From contig JADKHN010000001.1 of NCBI GenBank assembly GCA_016721725.1, forward strand, positions 992,001-1,056,000: 64,000 nucleotides of DNA. Direction: 5' to 3'. Made by a program: the position numbers and the translations under genes. Origin of the DNA: Chitinophagaceae bacterium. Lineage in GTDB: Bacteria; Bacteroidota; Bacteroidia; Chitinophagales; Chitinophagaceae. A model generated the notes under the pieces. The model was not told where the DNA came from, made no database searches, and saw nothing but the letters and a program-made list of their open reading frames with translations. Of the stretch, positions 42,540 to 51,994 are shown piece after piece (the first letter of the stretch is position 1; every line of letters begins with the position of its first letter).

Positions 42540-42576
42540 AAAGAGTTTACACCTTTCTAAAAGGTGTAAACTCTTT
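42540..42576. repeat. AAAGAGTTTACACC palindrome, copy 1
   Basis: AAAGAGTTTACACCTTT (42540-42556) and its complement (42560-42576) form a 17-bp stem with a 3-nt loop. Another copy of the same palindrome is at 49741-49785. This copy occupies the -33 region of the next gene's promoter. Confidence 0.85.
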
Positions 42577-42592
42577 TCCCGCTTTGTTTAAT

Positions 42593-42600
42593 TACTTTTG
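42593..42600 (+). promoter_or_regulatory. -7 element TACTTTTG of the E1 gene
   Basis: TACTTTTG lies 16 nt before the ATG at 42617. No -33 TTG is present; a palindromic repeat occupies that position. Confidence 0.5.
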
Positions 42601-42616
42601 TCTTCCATTCCCGCAT

Positions 42617-44608
42617 ATGCCATTCAACAGAAAAAATTACTCCAGCCAGCAACTGCTGGCATTCTACAAAAACCTGCTATTGCCCCGCATGATCGAGGAG
42701 AAAATGCTGGTATTGCTCCGGCAGGGAAAGATCAGCAAGTGGTTCAGCGGAATCGGCCAGGAAGCCATTTCGGTTGGCGCCGTTATGGCGCTTCAGTCCG
42801 ACGAATGGATCATGCCCCTGCACCGTAACCTGGGTGTGTTCACAGGTAGAAATATGCCCCTCAGCAAATTATTCATGCAATGGCAGGGCAATAAGGACGG
42901 ATACAGCAAGGGACGAGAAAGAAGTTTCCATTTCGGCAGCCGGGAACATCATGTCTGCGGTATGATCTCCCACCTCGGCCCTCAATTGGCCATCGCCGAC
43001 GGTGTGGCGCTGGCCTATAAACTGAAAAAAGAGAACAAGGTGTCCCTGGCTTTCAGCGGGGATGGCGGAACCAGCGAAGGAGATTTTCATGAAGCGCTCA
43101 ATACGGCCGCCGTGTGGGACCTTCCCGTGATCTTTGTGATCGAGAACAATGGGTACGGACTAAGTACGCCCGTAAATGAACAATACCGTTGCGAAAGCCT
43201 GGTGGATAAAGCGAAGGGTTATGGCATGGAGGGCGTTCGCATCGACGGGAACAATATCCTGGAAGTGTTTGATACCATCAGCGGGGTCAGGGATTATTGC
43301 ATTCGTACGCAAAAGCCCTACCTCATCGAATGCATGACCTTCCGGATGCGCGGACATGAAGAGGCGAGTGGCACCAAATATGTACCTAAGGAGTTGTTTG
43401 AAGAATGGGAGAAAAAGGATCCGATCAGGAATTACGAGCAGTGGCTGATCGGTGAGGGCGTTCTGACTGAAATGAATGTGGCCGAATTGCGCAATGAGAT
43501 CAAGGATCATATCGAATCTGAATTGCGCATCGCTTATGGAGCCGAAGCCATGGTGGTGGATACCGACGAAGAGTTGAAAGACGTATATGCAGTCATCCGG
43601 CATCCGGCATCCAGCACCCAGTATCCAGCATCCGGCATTCAGTATCCCGAGCACCGCTTCGTAGACGGCATCAAGGAAGCCCTGCACCAATCCATGCAAA
43701 AACATCCGAACCTGATCCTCATGGGTCAGGATATCGCCGAATACGGGGGCGCCTTCAAGATCACCGAAGGGTTCGTTCAGGAATTCGGAAAGGACAGGGT
43801 GCGAAATACCCCCTTATGCGAAAGCGCCATCGTGGGTACGGCATTGGGGTTAAGTTTGGAAGGATTCAAGAGCATGATGGAAATGCAGTTCGCCGACTTC
43901 GTGACCGTGGGTTTTAACCAGATCATCAACAACCTGGCCAAGATACACTACCGCTGGGGCCAGAACGCCGATGTGGTGATCCGTATGCCGACGGGCGGAG
44001 GGGTGGGAGCGGGCCCCTTCCATTCACAGAGTAACGAGGCCTGGTTTGTCCATACACCCGGGTTGAAAGTGGTCTATCCGTCAACCCCTGCAGACGCGAA
44101 AGGATTGCTGATCGCCGCTATCAACGATCCCAACCCGGTCCTGTTCTTTGAACACAAGGCATTATACCGCAGTATCAGCGGCCCCGTACCGGAAGAGTAT
44201 TATGAGATCGAGATCGGCAAGGCCCGGCTGGTTCAGGAAGGAGAGGATATCACCATCATCACTTATGGCGCCGGAGTGCATTGGGCGCTGGACTATATCA
44301 AGAACCACCCCGACATTTCCATTCACCTGCTCGACCTGCGCACGCTGCTTCCCCTGGACTACGATGCCATACGAGCGGCCGTCAGACAAACGGGCAAAGT
44401 CTTACTATTACACGAAGACACCCTCACCGGGGGTATTGGCGGAGAACTGGCCGCCTGGATCGCGGAAAACTGTTTTGAATACCTGGATGCGCCCATACTG
44501 CGCTGCGCATCACTGGACACCCCTATCCCTTTTAATCTCGACCTGGAGAAGAATTTCATGGCTTATAGCCGGCTGGAAGAGGTTGTGAACCGGCTGCTGG
44601 AGTATTAA
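42617..44608 (+). CDS. Fused E1 alpha-beta 2-oxoacid dehydrogenase component
   Basis: A 663-aa thiamine-diphosphate enzyme that fuses the E1 alpha (about 1-325) and E1 beta (about 345-663) chains of a branched-chain or pyruvate-type dehydrogenase complex. The alpha part has the ThDP motif GDGGTSEGDFHEALN...ENN and the phosphorylation-loop-like RMRGHEEASGTKY. The beta part has MGQDIAEYGGAFKITEGF, GAGPFHSQSNEAWF and LLDLRTLLPLDYDAI. Start ATG 42617; a longer reading upstream runs through two palindromes and is rejected. The linker (about 327-344, HPASSTQYPASGIQYP) is encoded by an iterated CATCC/CAGTATCC repeat. No E2 or E3 gene is adjacent. Confidence 0.95.
   Translation: MPFNRKNYSSQQLLAFYKNLLLPRMIEEKMLVLLRQGKISKWFSGIGQEAISVGAVMALQSDEWIMPLHRNLGVFTGRNMPLSKLFMQWQGNKDGYSKGRERSFHFGSREHHVCGMISHLGPQLAIADGVALAYKLKKENKVSLAFSGDGGTSEGDFHEALNTAAVWDLPVIFVIENNGYGLSTPVNEQYRCESLVDKAKGYGMEGVRIDGNNILEVFDTISGVRDYCIRTQKPYLIECMTFRMRGHEEASGTKYVPKELFEEWEKKDPIRNYEQWLIGEGVLTEMNVAELRNEIKDHIESELRIAYGAEAMVVDTDEELKDVYAVIRHPASSTQYPASGIQYPEHRFVDGIKEALHQSMQKHPNLILMGQDIAEYGGAFKITEGFVQEFGKDRVRNTPLCESAIVGTALGLSLEGFKSMMEMQFADFVTVGFNQIINNLAKIHYRWGQNADVVIRMPTGGGVGAGPFHSQSNEAWFVHTPGLKVVYPSTPADAKGLLIAAINDPNPVLFFEHKALYRSISGPVPEEYYEIEIGKARLVQEGEDITIITYGAGVHWALDYIKNHPDISIHLLDLRTLLPLDYDAIRAAVRQTGKVLLLHEDTLTGGIGGELAAWIAENCFEYLDAPILRCASLDTPIPFNLDLEKNFMAYSRLEEVVNRLLEY
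43597..43648 (+). repeat. In-frame repeat in the E1 alpha-beta linker
   Basis: CATCCGGCATCCAGCACCCA and CAGTATCCAGCATCCGGCA repeat the CATCC/CAGTATCC motif. They lie exactly at the alpha-beta junction, in frame, without stops. Confidence 0.7.
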
Positions 44609-44722
44609 GCCATTCTCCTTTATTCAGCCATTATCCTGCTCCATATTACCGGTTGATTTGATCAGTGTCATTGTTTCCTACCTCACCGCTGGATACCTTG
44701 CGCTCAAGTAAAAACTTATTTT

Positions 44723-44971
44723 ATGGATAAGATAATCAGCATCTCATTGTATGGTTGTGCCGTTAAGAAAACGGAAACCAAGGAAGGGATTGAACTGGAG
44801 ATCAGGGCCTTGAATCCAGATACCGGAATGTTAATTGATAAACAATTGGTTGATTGTTATGCCCGGGTGGATTATTTAGGCAATGTAACCTGTCATAAAA
44901 TCGCCTGCACGGGAAGTTGTGAAAAGGAAACCAAGGAAGGTTTTGCGGGTTGTTCCTGTAAAAAAACATGA
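44723..44971 (+). CDS. Small Cys-rich protein
   Basis: An 82-aa soluble protein. It has six Cys: one at position 12 (LYGCAVKK), one in VDCYARV, and four clustered near the C-terminus in CHKIACTGSC...GCSC. The cluster could bind a metal or an Fe-S group. There is no signal peptide. Preceded by about 110 nt with no recognised promoter. No family is recognised. Confidence 0.65.
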   Translation: MDKIISISLYGCAVKKTETKEGIELEIRALNPDTGMLIDKQLVDCYARVDYLGNVTCHKIACTGSCEKETKEGFAGCSCKKT

Positions 44972-45177
44972 ACACAAGCCGTTGCCTAAATTAGGGAGGG
45001 AGGATTTTTCCCTGCGAAATCTTGACGAAAGAAATGACAGGGAAGGAGGATATGCCAGCTTTTTCTTCTCTGATAAAAGGGGGTGGTATTAATTATGGTT
45101 GCAGATGGTGATATTATGAAAAAGAAAATTTATTTTCACCCTGCATTATACCATTTACCAAAACCAAGCATTGCCGT

Positions 45178-45741
45178 ATGTCAACCTCCACCATCATTTT
45201 TGTCGCCATCGGACTGTTGGTCCTTTTCCTGATTGTCCTGCTCGTTTCCATTTATAATGAACTGACCAAAAAGCGGATCCTTACCCAGGAAGGAGCCAGC
45301 GGCGTAGGCACCTGCCTGCAACAAAGGAACGACCTCATCCCCAACCTGGTGGAAACCGTGAAAGGCTATGCCGGTCATGAGAACCAGACCCTGGTGGAAG
45401 TGGTGAAATGGCGTAACCAGAGCGCCGCCGCTTCAACGGTGGAAGAACAGAATGCCGCTTCCAAAGGACTGGGCCAGGCCCTGATGAACATGCTGTCGAT
45501 CGCCGAGGCCTATCCTGAGCTGAAGGCCGATGCGCATTTCCAGGAACTGATGCAGGAACTGGGCGGACTGGAAGAAAAGATCAATGATGCCCGGAGATAT
45601 TATAACGGTACGGTCAGGGATTACAACCAGAACCTGGCCATCTTCCCCAAGAACATCATCGGCAACAGTTTTGGCTTCAAACCGGCCGTATTCTTTGCCG
45701 AAGATGCCGACGCGAAAGTGGCGCCCAAGGTAAAATTCTGA
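45178..45741 (+). CDS. lemA: LemA family protein
   Basis: A 187-aa protein anchored by an N-terminal helix (STSTIIFVAIGLLVLFLIVLLVSIY). The LemA helical domain then starts with LQQRNDLIPNLVETVKGYAGHE and continues through SIAEAYPELKA..FQELMQELGGLEEKINDARRYYNGTVRDYNQ. Function of the family is unsettled (envelope or immune-modulating roles have been proposed). It is followed 14 nt later by a DUF2207 protein, a frequent partner, suggesting a functional pair. Confidence 0.95.
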   Translation: MSTSTIIFVAIGLLVLFLIVLLVSIYNELTKKRILTQEGASGVGTCLQQRNDLIPNLVETVKGYAGHENQTLVEVVKWRNQSAAASTVEEQNAASKGLGQALMNMLSIAEAYPELKADAHFQELMQELGGLEEKINDARRYYNGTVRDYNQNLAIFPKNIIGNSFGFKPAVFFAEDADAKVAPKVKF

Positions 45742-45755
45742 TCCGCGTACACAAC

Positions 45756-47933
45756 TTGCGCCAACTCATTACCATATTCATCCTGCTATTGCTTTCTTTT
45801 TCCGCTTCTGCGCAAAAAGGGAGACCGGCAACCTACTATTATACACCGGCCAGCGAAAAATATTTGACTGACGCCACCGTAGACTCCCTCTTTTATCAAA
45901 CTGTCGCTTCCATCTTTTCAAAGAACGGGATACCAACGGCTTTGTTTGAAAAAAAATATCCAACGGTGAAGAGCCTGTTGATTGGAGCCAGTAAAATGGA
46001 TATCATCAGGGCTTTCCGGGATATTGAAAAAAGGCCTGCCGCAAAACCCGCAACCGATCAACTCCGGAACGCCTATGCCGATGCGTTGGTTACCCAGTTG
46101 AAGAAGGCCTTTTCCGAAAACAGGACCTTGCAGCAATACCTGGTCCTTAACAATAGCGACCGCATCACCAGTTTTAACAGCATCATCAGGGTTCAACAGA
46201 ACGGATCGCTGCTGGTGCAGGAGAACATCTCGATCCATAATGGTAACGGCTCACCGGGATCCGTTTATAGCAATGACACCGAGTTGATCGAAGCCGGCAT
46301 GATGAATAATGAGATCAAACGGGGTATTGTAAGAACCTTTCCGCTCTATTATGTCAACCGTTACAAATTATTTCAAAACACCAGTTTTAAACTGAAGGAA
46401 GTTAAACGGGATGGAAAGGCGGAAAAATACCATACTGAATTCCATGAGAACGGCATATTGCTTTATACAGGTAGCAGTGATCAGTACCTCGACCCGGGGC
46501 CCTATGCCTACCGCATCACCTATGAGACGGATCACCAGCTGAAGTATTTGAGCCGATACGATGAGCTCTACTGGAATGTAACCGGCAACGGATGGTCCTT
46601 CCGCATCGATTCGGCCCAATGTACCGTCATCCTGCCCCGGGGTGCCGAAATGCTATCCGGTAAATGTTATACCGGCTTCCAGGGAAGTACAGAGGAGGAT
46701 TGCAGTATGACAAGCAGAATGGTGGGCGACAGCGCGTATATCATTTTCAAGACCAGCCGGCCCCTCTTACCCAACCAGGGTCTGACGATCGCGGTCTCCT
46801 GGCCAAAAGGATTTGTTTCAACGCCACCGGCATGGAAACAGTTTTGGTATTATATCTGGAACAACAAAGCGGTCTTCTTTTTACCCCTGGCGGCATTGTT
46901 CAGCGCCCTGTTCTGTTTCGTATTCTGGCGCCGATATGGAAGAGATCCCGAAAAAGGGGTGGCCTATCCACAGTTTCAGCCGCCTGCGGGATTCTCACCG
47001 GCGGCGTTGGGCTATATCTACTATCAGAAGTTCGACCGGCAGTTGACCGCTGCAACCCTGGTTGACGCGGCGGTTCGCAATAAGATCAGGATCGATGTGG
47101 AACGGGAAGGATTTCTTTTCAAACATAATGAATACAACATCCTGAAGAGTGATAAAACGCCAAAGCCTCCGTTGAGCGCTTATGAGGAATTTGAATCGGA
47201 TGTGGAAGACCTGATCGATACCACCATTGAAAAAGGGAAATACAACAGCGACCTGGGCGGTCTCAATACCGCCGTGGAAAAATATTGCGAGAGCAACTAT
47301 AAGAACAAGGACGGTTCTGTAAAGAAAAATTACAAGGGGTTCTTCGCATTGAACAACACCTACACCACCATTCCCATTTTGGTTTGCGTGGTGGCGGCGA
47401 TATGGGGTTTCTTCGGGGGATTGGTGAAAGCCTTGCGATTGGCCAATTTCTGGCAGATCGCTTATTTCATCGCCGGCATCTGGTTATGCTCATTGGTATT
47501 GCGGATATTCTCCAAATTATTAAAGGCTTATAGTCCGGAAGGCCGTAAACTGGCCGATAAGATCGAAGGCTTCCGCCTCTTCCTGTCCACCGCCGATGAA
47601 AAAAGATTCGACGCGATGAACCCACCTAAAAAATCACTGGAGCTTTATGAAAAGTACCTGCCCTTTGCCATTGCGCTGGGTTGTGAGATCGAGTGGGGAC
47701 AGAAATTCGAGGACATCATCAATTCCGCTTACCTGGATGGTAAATCCACCACCTCCTTTTCTCAAAGCATCAGTCGTGACAGCCATAGTTTCGGTTCTTC
47801 TTTCGCTTCTTCGTTCAGCGGCGCCATCTCGTCGGCCAGTTCCCCGCCTTCCAGCTCATCGGGCGGCGGTTCTTCTTTTGGTGGTGGCAGCAGCGGTGGC
47901 GGTGGCGGTGGTGGTGGTGGCGGCGGATGGTAA
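45756..47933 (+). CDS. DUF2207-domain membrane protein with Gly-rich tail
   Basis: A 725-aa exported membrane protein starting at TTG 45756. A signal sequence (LITIFILLLLSFSASAQ) precedes a large DUF2207-like extracytoplasmic domain (about 20-370, with SLLVQENISIHNG and RGIVRTFPLYYVNRY). Transmembrane helices lie at about 375-395 and 535-590, with a cytoplasmic segment between. The C-terminus ends in a Ser tract and a Gly run of about ten to twelve residues (GGGSSFGGGSSGGGG...W), typical of the family. Partner of LemA. Confidence 0.93.
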   Translation: MRQLITIFILLLLSFSASAQKGRPATYYYTPASEKYLTDATVDSLFYQTVASIFSKNGIPTALFEKKYPTVKSLLIGASKMDIIRAFRDIEKRPAAKPATDQLRNAYADALVTQLKKAFSENRTLQQYLVLNNSDRITSFNSIIRVQQNGSLLVQENISIHNGNGSPGSVYSNDTELIEAGMMNNEIKRGIVRTFPLYYVNRYKLFQNTSFKLKEVKRDGKAEKYHTEFHENGILLYTGSSDQYLDPGPYAYRITYETDHQLKYLSRYDELYWNVTGNGWSFRIDSAQCTVILPRGAEMLSGKCYTGFQGSTEEDCSMTSRMVGDSAYIIFKTSRPLLPNQGLTIAVSWPKGFVSTPPAWKQFWYYIWNNKAVFFLPLAALFSALFCFVFWRRYGRDPEKGVAYPQFQPPAGFSPAALGYIYYQKFDRQLTAATLVDAAVRNKIRIDVEREGFLFKHNEYNILKSDKTPKPPLSAYEEFESDVEDLIDTTIEKGKYNSDLGGLNTAVEKYCESNYKNKDGSVKKNYKGFFALNNTYTTIPILVCVVAAIWGFFGGLVKALRLANFWQIAYFIAGIWLCSLVLRIFSKLLKAYSPEGRKLADKIEGFRLFLSTADEKRFDAMNPPKKSLELYEKYLPFAIALGCEIEWGQKFEDIINSAYLDGKSTTSFSQSISRDSHSFGSSFASSFSGAISSASSPPSSSSGGGSSFGGGSSGGGGGGGGGGGW

Positions 47934-47961
47934 TCCTTTTTAACTTTAAAATAAAAGCAAC

Positions 47962-48147
47962 ATGTTTACGGAAATTTCTTTTGAAGAATGGTATGCCGAA
48001 GTAAAAAACGGGTTTTCCAAAGCCGGTCTTACATTACCGGAAGATATTGAATTGATGGAGCTTGCCCATATGGAATGTATGGCCGAGCAAAAATCAATTG
48101 CAACATTTGTGCAGGAAGCAGCAGCTGAGCAAAGCGGGAAACATTAA
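47962..48147 (+). CDS. Small acidic protein, unknown
   Basis: A 61-aa protein, acidic (FTEISFEEWYAEVKNGFSKAG), with predicted helices and no membrane segment. It starts 28 nt after the DUF2207 stop and ends 10 nt before the next gene, so it sits in the same transcriptional run. No family is recognised. It could be a small regulator. Confidence 0.6.
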   Translation: MFTEISFEEWYAEVKNGFSKAGLTLPEDIELMELAHMECMAEQKSIATFVQEAAAEQSGKH

Positions 48148-48157
48148 AATAATTACA

Positions 48158-49735
48158 ATGAAAAAATGTTTTTTTGGCATCGCAGTCTTGACCGTTTTTA
48201 TTTCCTGCAAACAAAAAGCAGATAAAGAAACTCAGTCAGCAGTGTTGTATGACTCTGCTTATTTGCCACAATTTTTTGCTGATACCAGCCGGGTGGAGAA
48301 AATTAAAGCGGCTTTTTCGGTAATAGACAGTTTGTATAAAAAACATGCCACAGACAATCATTTCCCGGCTATATCTTTTGGTATTGTTGTAGATGGGCAG
48401 TTACTGTATAAGAACAGCTATGGTTACACCGATGTTGAAAAGAAGATACCGGCCAGTTCATCATCGCTTTTCCGCATCGCATCTATGAGCAAAAGCTTTA
48501 CCTGTATGGCCATGTTAAAACTGCGTGATGAAGGGAAACTGAATTTAGATGACCCAGCTTATAGATATATTCCCGAGCTGAAAGATTTGAAATATCCAAC
48601 GGCTGATGCGCCGGTAATTACCATTCGCCATTTGATGACGCATGGGGCGGGTTTCCCGGAAGACAATCCCTGGGGCGACCGGCAGCTGGCCGACAATGAC
48701 AAGGACCTGATGGAATTCATCGGAAAGCAGATCAGTTTTTCCAATCCGCCCGGCATCGCCTATGAATACAGTAATCTCGGTTTCGCCCTGCAGGGCAAGA
48801 TCATCAGCAAGGTTTCGGGTATGCGATACCAGGACTATATCAAAAAGAATATCCTCGAACCACTGGGCATGAAAACAACAACCTATGAATTTGGTGATGT
48901 GGCTCCCGATAAACTGGCCCATGGGTACCGCTGGCTGAATTCAACATGGAATGAAGAAACCTTGTTGCATGATACCAAAGACGGCAGCTGGGGCGCCATG
49001 GGTGCCATGATCAGTTCGATCGATGAGTTTGCCGCCTATATGGCTTTTCATTTATCCGCCTGGCCTCCCAATAATGCAAAGGATGACGGTCCCATTAAAA
49101 GGAGCTCAGTCAGGGAAATGCATCATCCCTGGCGGGTGAACGCCTTCAATGCGAACTTCCTGTTTCCTGATGGAAGAGCCTGCGCGACCACAACGGCGTA
49201 TTGTTATGGATTGGGATGGTTGAAGGATTGTGATGGGAAGATCTATATTTCTCACAGTGGCGGCCTTCCGGGTTTTGGGAGCCAATGGCGTATCATGCCC
49301 GATTACGGGATCGGCGTGGTGGCCTTTGCCAACCGGACCTACGCACCAATGGGAACCATAAACCTCCGGGTGCTGGATACGCTGATCAAAATAGCCGGGC
49401 TCCAACCCAGGGAGCTTGCTCCGTCTAAGATCCTGGAACAACGTAAAAATGAATTGCTGAAGATCTTACCCGACTGGAACAAGGCCGAGCAGAGCGGCAT
49501 CTTCGCCGAGAACTTCTTCCCGGATTACCCGATCGACAGTTTGAAGAAGGAAGCGAGGGGTCTGTATGCCAGGGCCGGGAAGATCATCCAGGTGAAAGCC
49601 ATGAAACCCCAGAATCAATTGCGCGGCTCCTTCATCATCGAAGGGGAAAAGGCCAGCCTGGAAGTTTTCTTCACCTTGTCGCCGGAGAATCCCGCGTTGA
49701 TACAGGAGTATCATATTAAGGAGTTGGTAAAATAG
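48158..49735 (+). CDS. Serine beta-lactamase-like hydrolase (lipoprotein)
   Basis: A 525-aa protein of the class C beta-lactamase/esterase superfamily. Start ATG 48158 is preferred over an earlier in-frame start because the lipoprotein signal (KKCFFGIAVLTVFISC, Cys17) begins there. Active-site triad motifs: S109-M-S-K112 (SxxK), YSN in YEYSNLGF (YxN, about residue 203) and HSGG near 365 (KTG equivalent). The C-terminal extension (about 430-525) is a beta domain of unknown role. More likely a peptidase or esterase than a drug-resistance enzyme. Followed by a perfect palindrome. Confidence 0.92.
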   Translation: MKKCFFGIAVLTVFISCKQKADKETQSAVLYDSAYLPQFFADTSRVEKIKAAFSVIDSLYKKHATDNHFPAISFGIVVDGQLLYKNSYGYTDVEKKIPASSSSLFRIASMSKSFTCMAMLKLRDEGKLNLDDPAYRYIPELKDLKYPTADAPVITIRHLMTHGAGFPEDNPWGDRQLADNDKDLMEFIGKQISFSNPPGIAYEYSNLGFALQGKIISKVSGMRYQDYIKKNILEPLGMKTTTYEFGDVAPDKLAHGYRWLNSTWNEETLLHDTKDGSWGAMGAMISSIDEFAAYMAFHLSAWPPNNAKDDGPIKRSSVREMHHPWRVNAFNANFLFPDGRACATTTAYCYGLGWLKDCDGKIYISHSGGLPGFGSQWRIMPDYGIGVVAFANRTYAPMGTINLRVLDTLIKIAGLQPRELAPSKILEQRKNELLKILPDWNKAEQSGIFAENFFPDYPIDSLKKEARGLYARAGKIIQVKAMKPQNQLRGSFIIEGEKASLEVFFTLSPENPALIQEYHIKELVK

Positions 49736-49740
49736 CCGTT

Positions 49741-49785
49741 GTTCAAAGAGTTTACACCTTTTAAAAAGGTGTAAACTCTTTGAAC
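49741..49785. terminator. AAAGAGTTTACACC palindrome, copy 2 (bidirectional)
   Basis: Twenty-two bases on each side (GTTCAAAGAGTTTACACC... at 49741-49762 and its complement at 49764-49785) pair perfectly around one base. It lies between convergent genes (49735 plus, 49814 minus), so it probably terminates both. It is the same palindrome as at 42540-42576, extended by GTTC arms. Confidence 0.85.
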
Positions 49786-49813
49786 TCTGCGTCTCCCAGT
49801 CTCTGCGGTTTCA

Positions 49814-51994
49814 TTATTCCCCGGGATGATATTGCTTCTCCACCTGCTTCAATACGTCCTCTTTATAAAACAACACGTCTTTGAAGATCCCCTTACTGTA
49901 CATCTCTCCCTGGTCGAAGAAATGCGGTGAATTTGGATCACCGCTTTGACCGCCCGCCAGTAAGGACTTTGCTTTTATTCTTTTGCCAAATTCCACGGCA
50001 CAGATGAAACTGTTCCCATGCAGGCCATAGCGTTTATTCGTACCCGGGAATCTTTGGCTGATATAAGAGGGCAGCATCCCCCAGGTGGAAGAGACAAACC
50101 CTACGGGAATACTGGGTTTGCCATCGTCGAATTTTGAGTCAATGTCGGAGGAGATCCGCTGAAAGCGGTTGACCTCCCCCCAGGGGATATCCCATTTTCC
50201 GTATTTGTTTTGTAAGGATTGTATTACCTGCCATAACGCATTCAGCAGGTCAATAGCCGGAGCTGTGGCAACGAATTGTTTTGTTTTCTGTACAAAATCG
50301 TTCTGATTTCCTTCGGATATTTTAATCCGGCTGATGGCCGGAGATAGTTGTTCCGCCCATTCAACGGCCAGGGTTGTGGCTACAGAATTCACCGTACAAC
50401 GGTGATCCCATTGCTTCAGGATGCCGATCGCATTTTTGACCGATCCGAAAATGGAATCATGGAGCGGACCTTTTTCATAGGCGGAGATCAAGGCCGGAAC
50501 CAATACTTCAAAAGCTGTTAAGCGGTTGTCATATCCTGCGCTGATCAGTTTGTCGAGTGTGTATTTTTTTTCTTCACTCAAAACCCGCACCGCGTTGAGG
50601 CCCCTGAAATTCTCGGCGTCGGGGGCCATATAGGCAGGGTAGTCTTTTTGTTTCGGACTGTTATTGCCTGCAACGGTATAGGGCGTGGAATTACAGTTCT
50701 GTAACCAGCCGTTCGGCGGATTATAGAGATGAACCGTCTCTCCAACCGAATGATAACCTTTCCATTCAGTGGCTTTGATGCTGCCGTCAACCGGTTCGTT
50801 CCAATTGTATTTTGGGTCACGCCGCGGCATGAAATTACCATGCCAGTAAGCGATATTTCCTTCCGCGTCGGCATAGACCGTATTGTTGGAAGGGTTCGCA
50901 CCCATGTCCATTGTTTTTTTAAAGTCTGCAAAGTTGTTTGCCTTGGTGCGCATCCAGCTTTGAATGAAACCCTTGGTATCCCGGTTATTATGCCGGAGGC
51001 TAAGGTATTGCCCGTTCCGTTTCGCCATCACCGGTCCATGTTGAGTGTAAAGCGCTTTGAAGGTTTTGGTCTCAAAGCCAAGATCGGTTTTGCAGACGAT
51101 GCTGATCTTTTTTTGAATGACCGGTTTTAATTCTCCTTCGTATTCGCAGAACCAGGCTCCGTCTTTTTGAACGAGCTTTTCAGTGTAGGCATCTGAAATA
51201 TCAGCCGCGCTGCTGGTGTGCATCCAGCCGCAGTGGGCGTTGAATCCCTGGTAGATGAAAGGCTGGCCCCAGGTGACGGCGCCATACGCATTCAAACCCT
51301 CTTCACTGTTCATGTGCACTTCGGGCCTGAAATAAAAAGTAACATGCGGATTAATGTACAGGAGGGCATTGCCTGATTCAGAAATGGATGGCGATATGGC
51401 GAAACCGTTTGAGCCGGTTGGCACTTCCTCCCATTCTTCAACCCGGGCCAAAGCCTCGTCTTTTCCCGAATAAAAATGCTTCAGTTCATTCAAGGAAATA
51501 CCTCCCGTGCTGATGGCGCCGATACTACCATCCGTCCATAATAAGGGATACCAGGGTTGGAAGCGATGCAGGAGAACCGGTCTCACCCGGGGATTCTTAA
51601 AAAGGAAATAATTTATCCCGTCTGCATAGGCATTCAGGATCTTTTTTAACCAGGCCGGCGCTTTGGCATAATCCCGCATGGCGTCCGCGCTGTCTATGAG
51701 CAGCCGGATCTGCAGGTCGTTATACAGGTTTTTCTCCCCGTTTATTTCCGAAAGCCGACCCAGCTTTTCAATATAATTCAGTTCCACCCTTTTGAAATCA
51801 TCCTCGCACTGGGCATAGAGCAACCCAAAGACCGCATCGGCATCCGTTTTACCGTAAATATGCGGCACTCCGTAATGGTCCCTGATGATCGTGATCTGCT
51901 GCGCCTGCTTTTCCCAGCGGGTAATCTCGGTGGCGCTGAAGGGCTGGGCAAAAGTGCAAACCGGGAGCAACAATAATAAAAGAAGCCTGATCAT
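49814..51994 (-). CDS. Penicillin acylase family protein (Ntn hydrolase)
   Basis: A 726-aa secreted or periplasmic proenzyme. Signal peptide RLLLLLLLPVCTFAQ. It has the alpha-chain region, then the autoprocessing junction WEEVPTGSNGFAIS: Gly194-Ser195 with Ser195 the new N-terminal nucleophile and Asn196. Later blocks include INPHVTFYFRPEVHM, GVTWGQPFIYQGFNAHCGW-like strands and SNNTVYADAEGNIAYWHGNFMPRRD. Substrate (acyl-homoserine lactone, lactam or peptide) cannot be inferred. The beta chain ends normally. No acyl-HSL synthase is nearby. Confidence 0.93.
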   Translation of the reverse strand: MIRLLLLLLLPVCTFAQPFSATEITRWEKQAQQITIIRDHYGVPHIYGKTDADAVFGLLYAQCEDDFKRVELNYIEKLGRLSEINGEKNLYNDLQIRLLIDSADAMRDYAKAPAWLKKILNAYADGINYFLFKNPRVRPVLLHRFQPWYPLLWTDGSIGAISTGGISLNELKHFYSGKDEALARVEEWEEVPTGSNGFAISPSISESGNALLYINPHVTFYFRPEVHMNSEEGLNAYGAVTWGQPFIYQGFNAHCGWMHTSSAADISDAYTEKLVQKDGAWFCEYEGELKPVIQKKISIVCKTDLGFETKTFKALYTQHGPVMAKRNGQYLSLRHNNRDTKGFIQSWMRTKANNFADFKKTMDMGANPSNNTVYADAEGNIAYWHGNFMPRRDPKYNWNEPVDGSIKATEWKGYHSVGETVHLYNPPNGWLQNCNSTPYTVAGNNSPKQKDYPAYMAPDAENFRGLNAVRVLSEEKKYTLDKLISAGYDNRLTAFEVLVPALISAYEKGPLHDSIFGSVKNAIGILKQWDHRCTVNSVATTLAVEWAEQLSPAISRIKISEGNQNDFVQKTKQFVATAPAIDLLNALWQVIQSLQNKYGKWDIPWGEVNRFQRISSDIDSKFDDGKPSIPVGFVSSTWGMLPSYISQRFPGTNKRYGLHGNSFICAVEFGKRIKAKSLLAGGQSGDPNSPHFFDQGEMYSKGIFKDVLFYKEDVLKQVEKQYHPGE

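Noticed and set aside
42452..42616. 55-residue N-terminal extension of the E1 protein
   Set aside because: It would be encoded by two palindromes and pass the -7 element; ATG 42617 matches family length.
48062..48157. Upstream extension of the beta-lactamase-like gene
   Set aside because: It overlaps the small upstream gene; the lipoprotein signal begins at ATG 48158.
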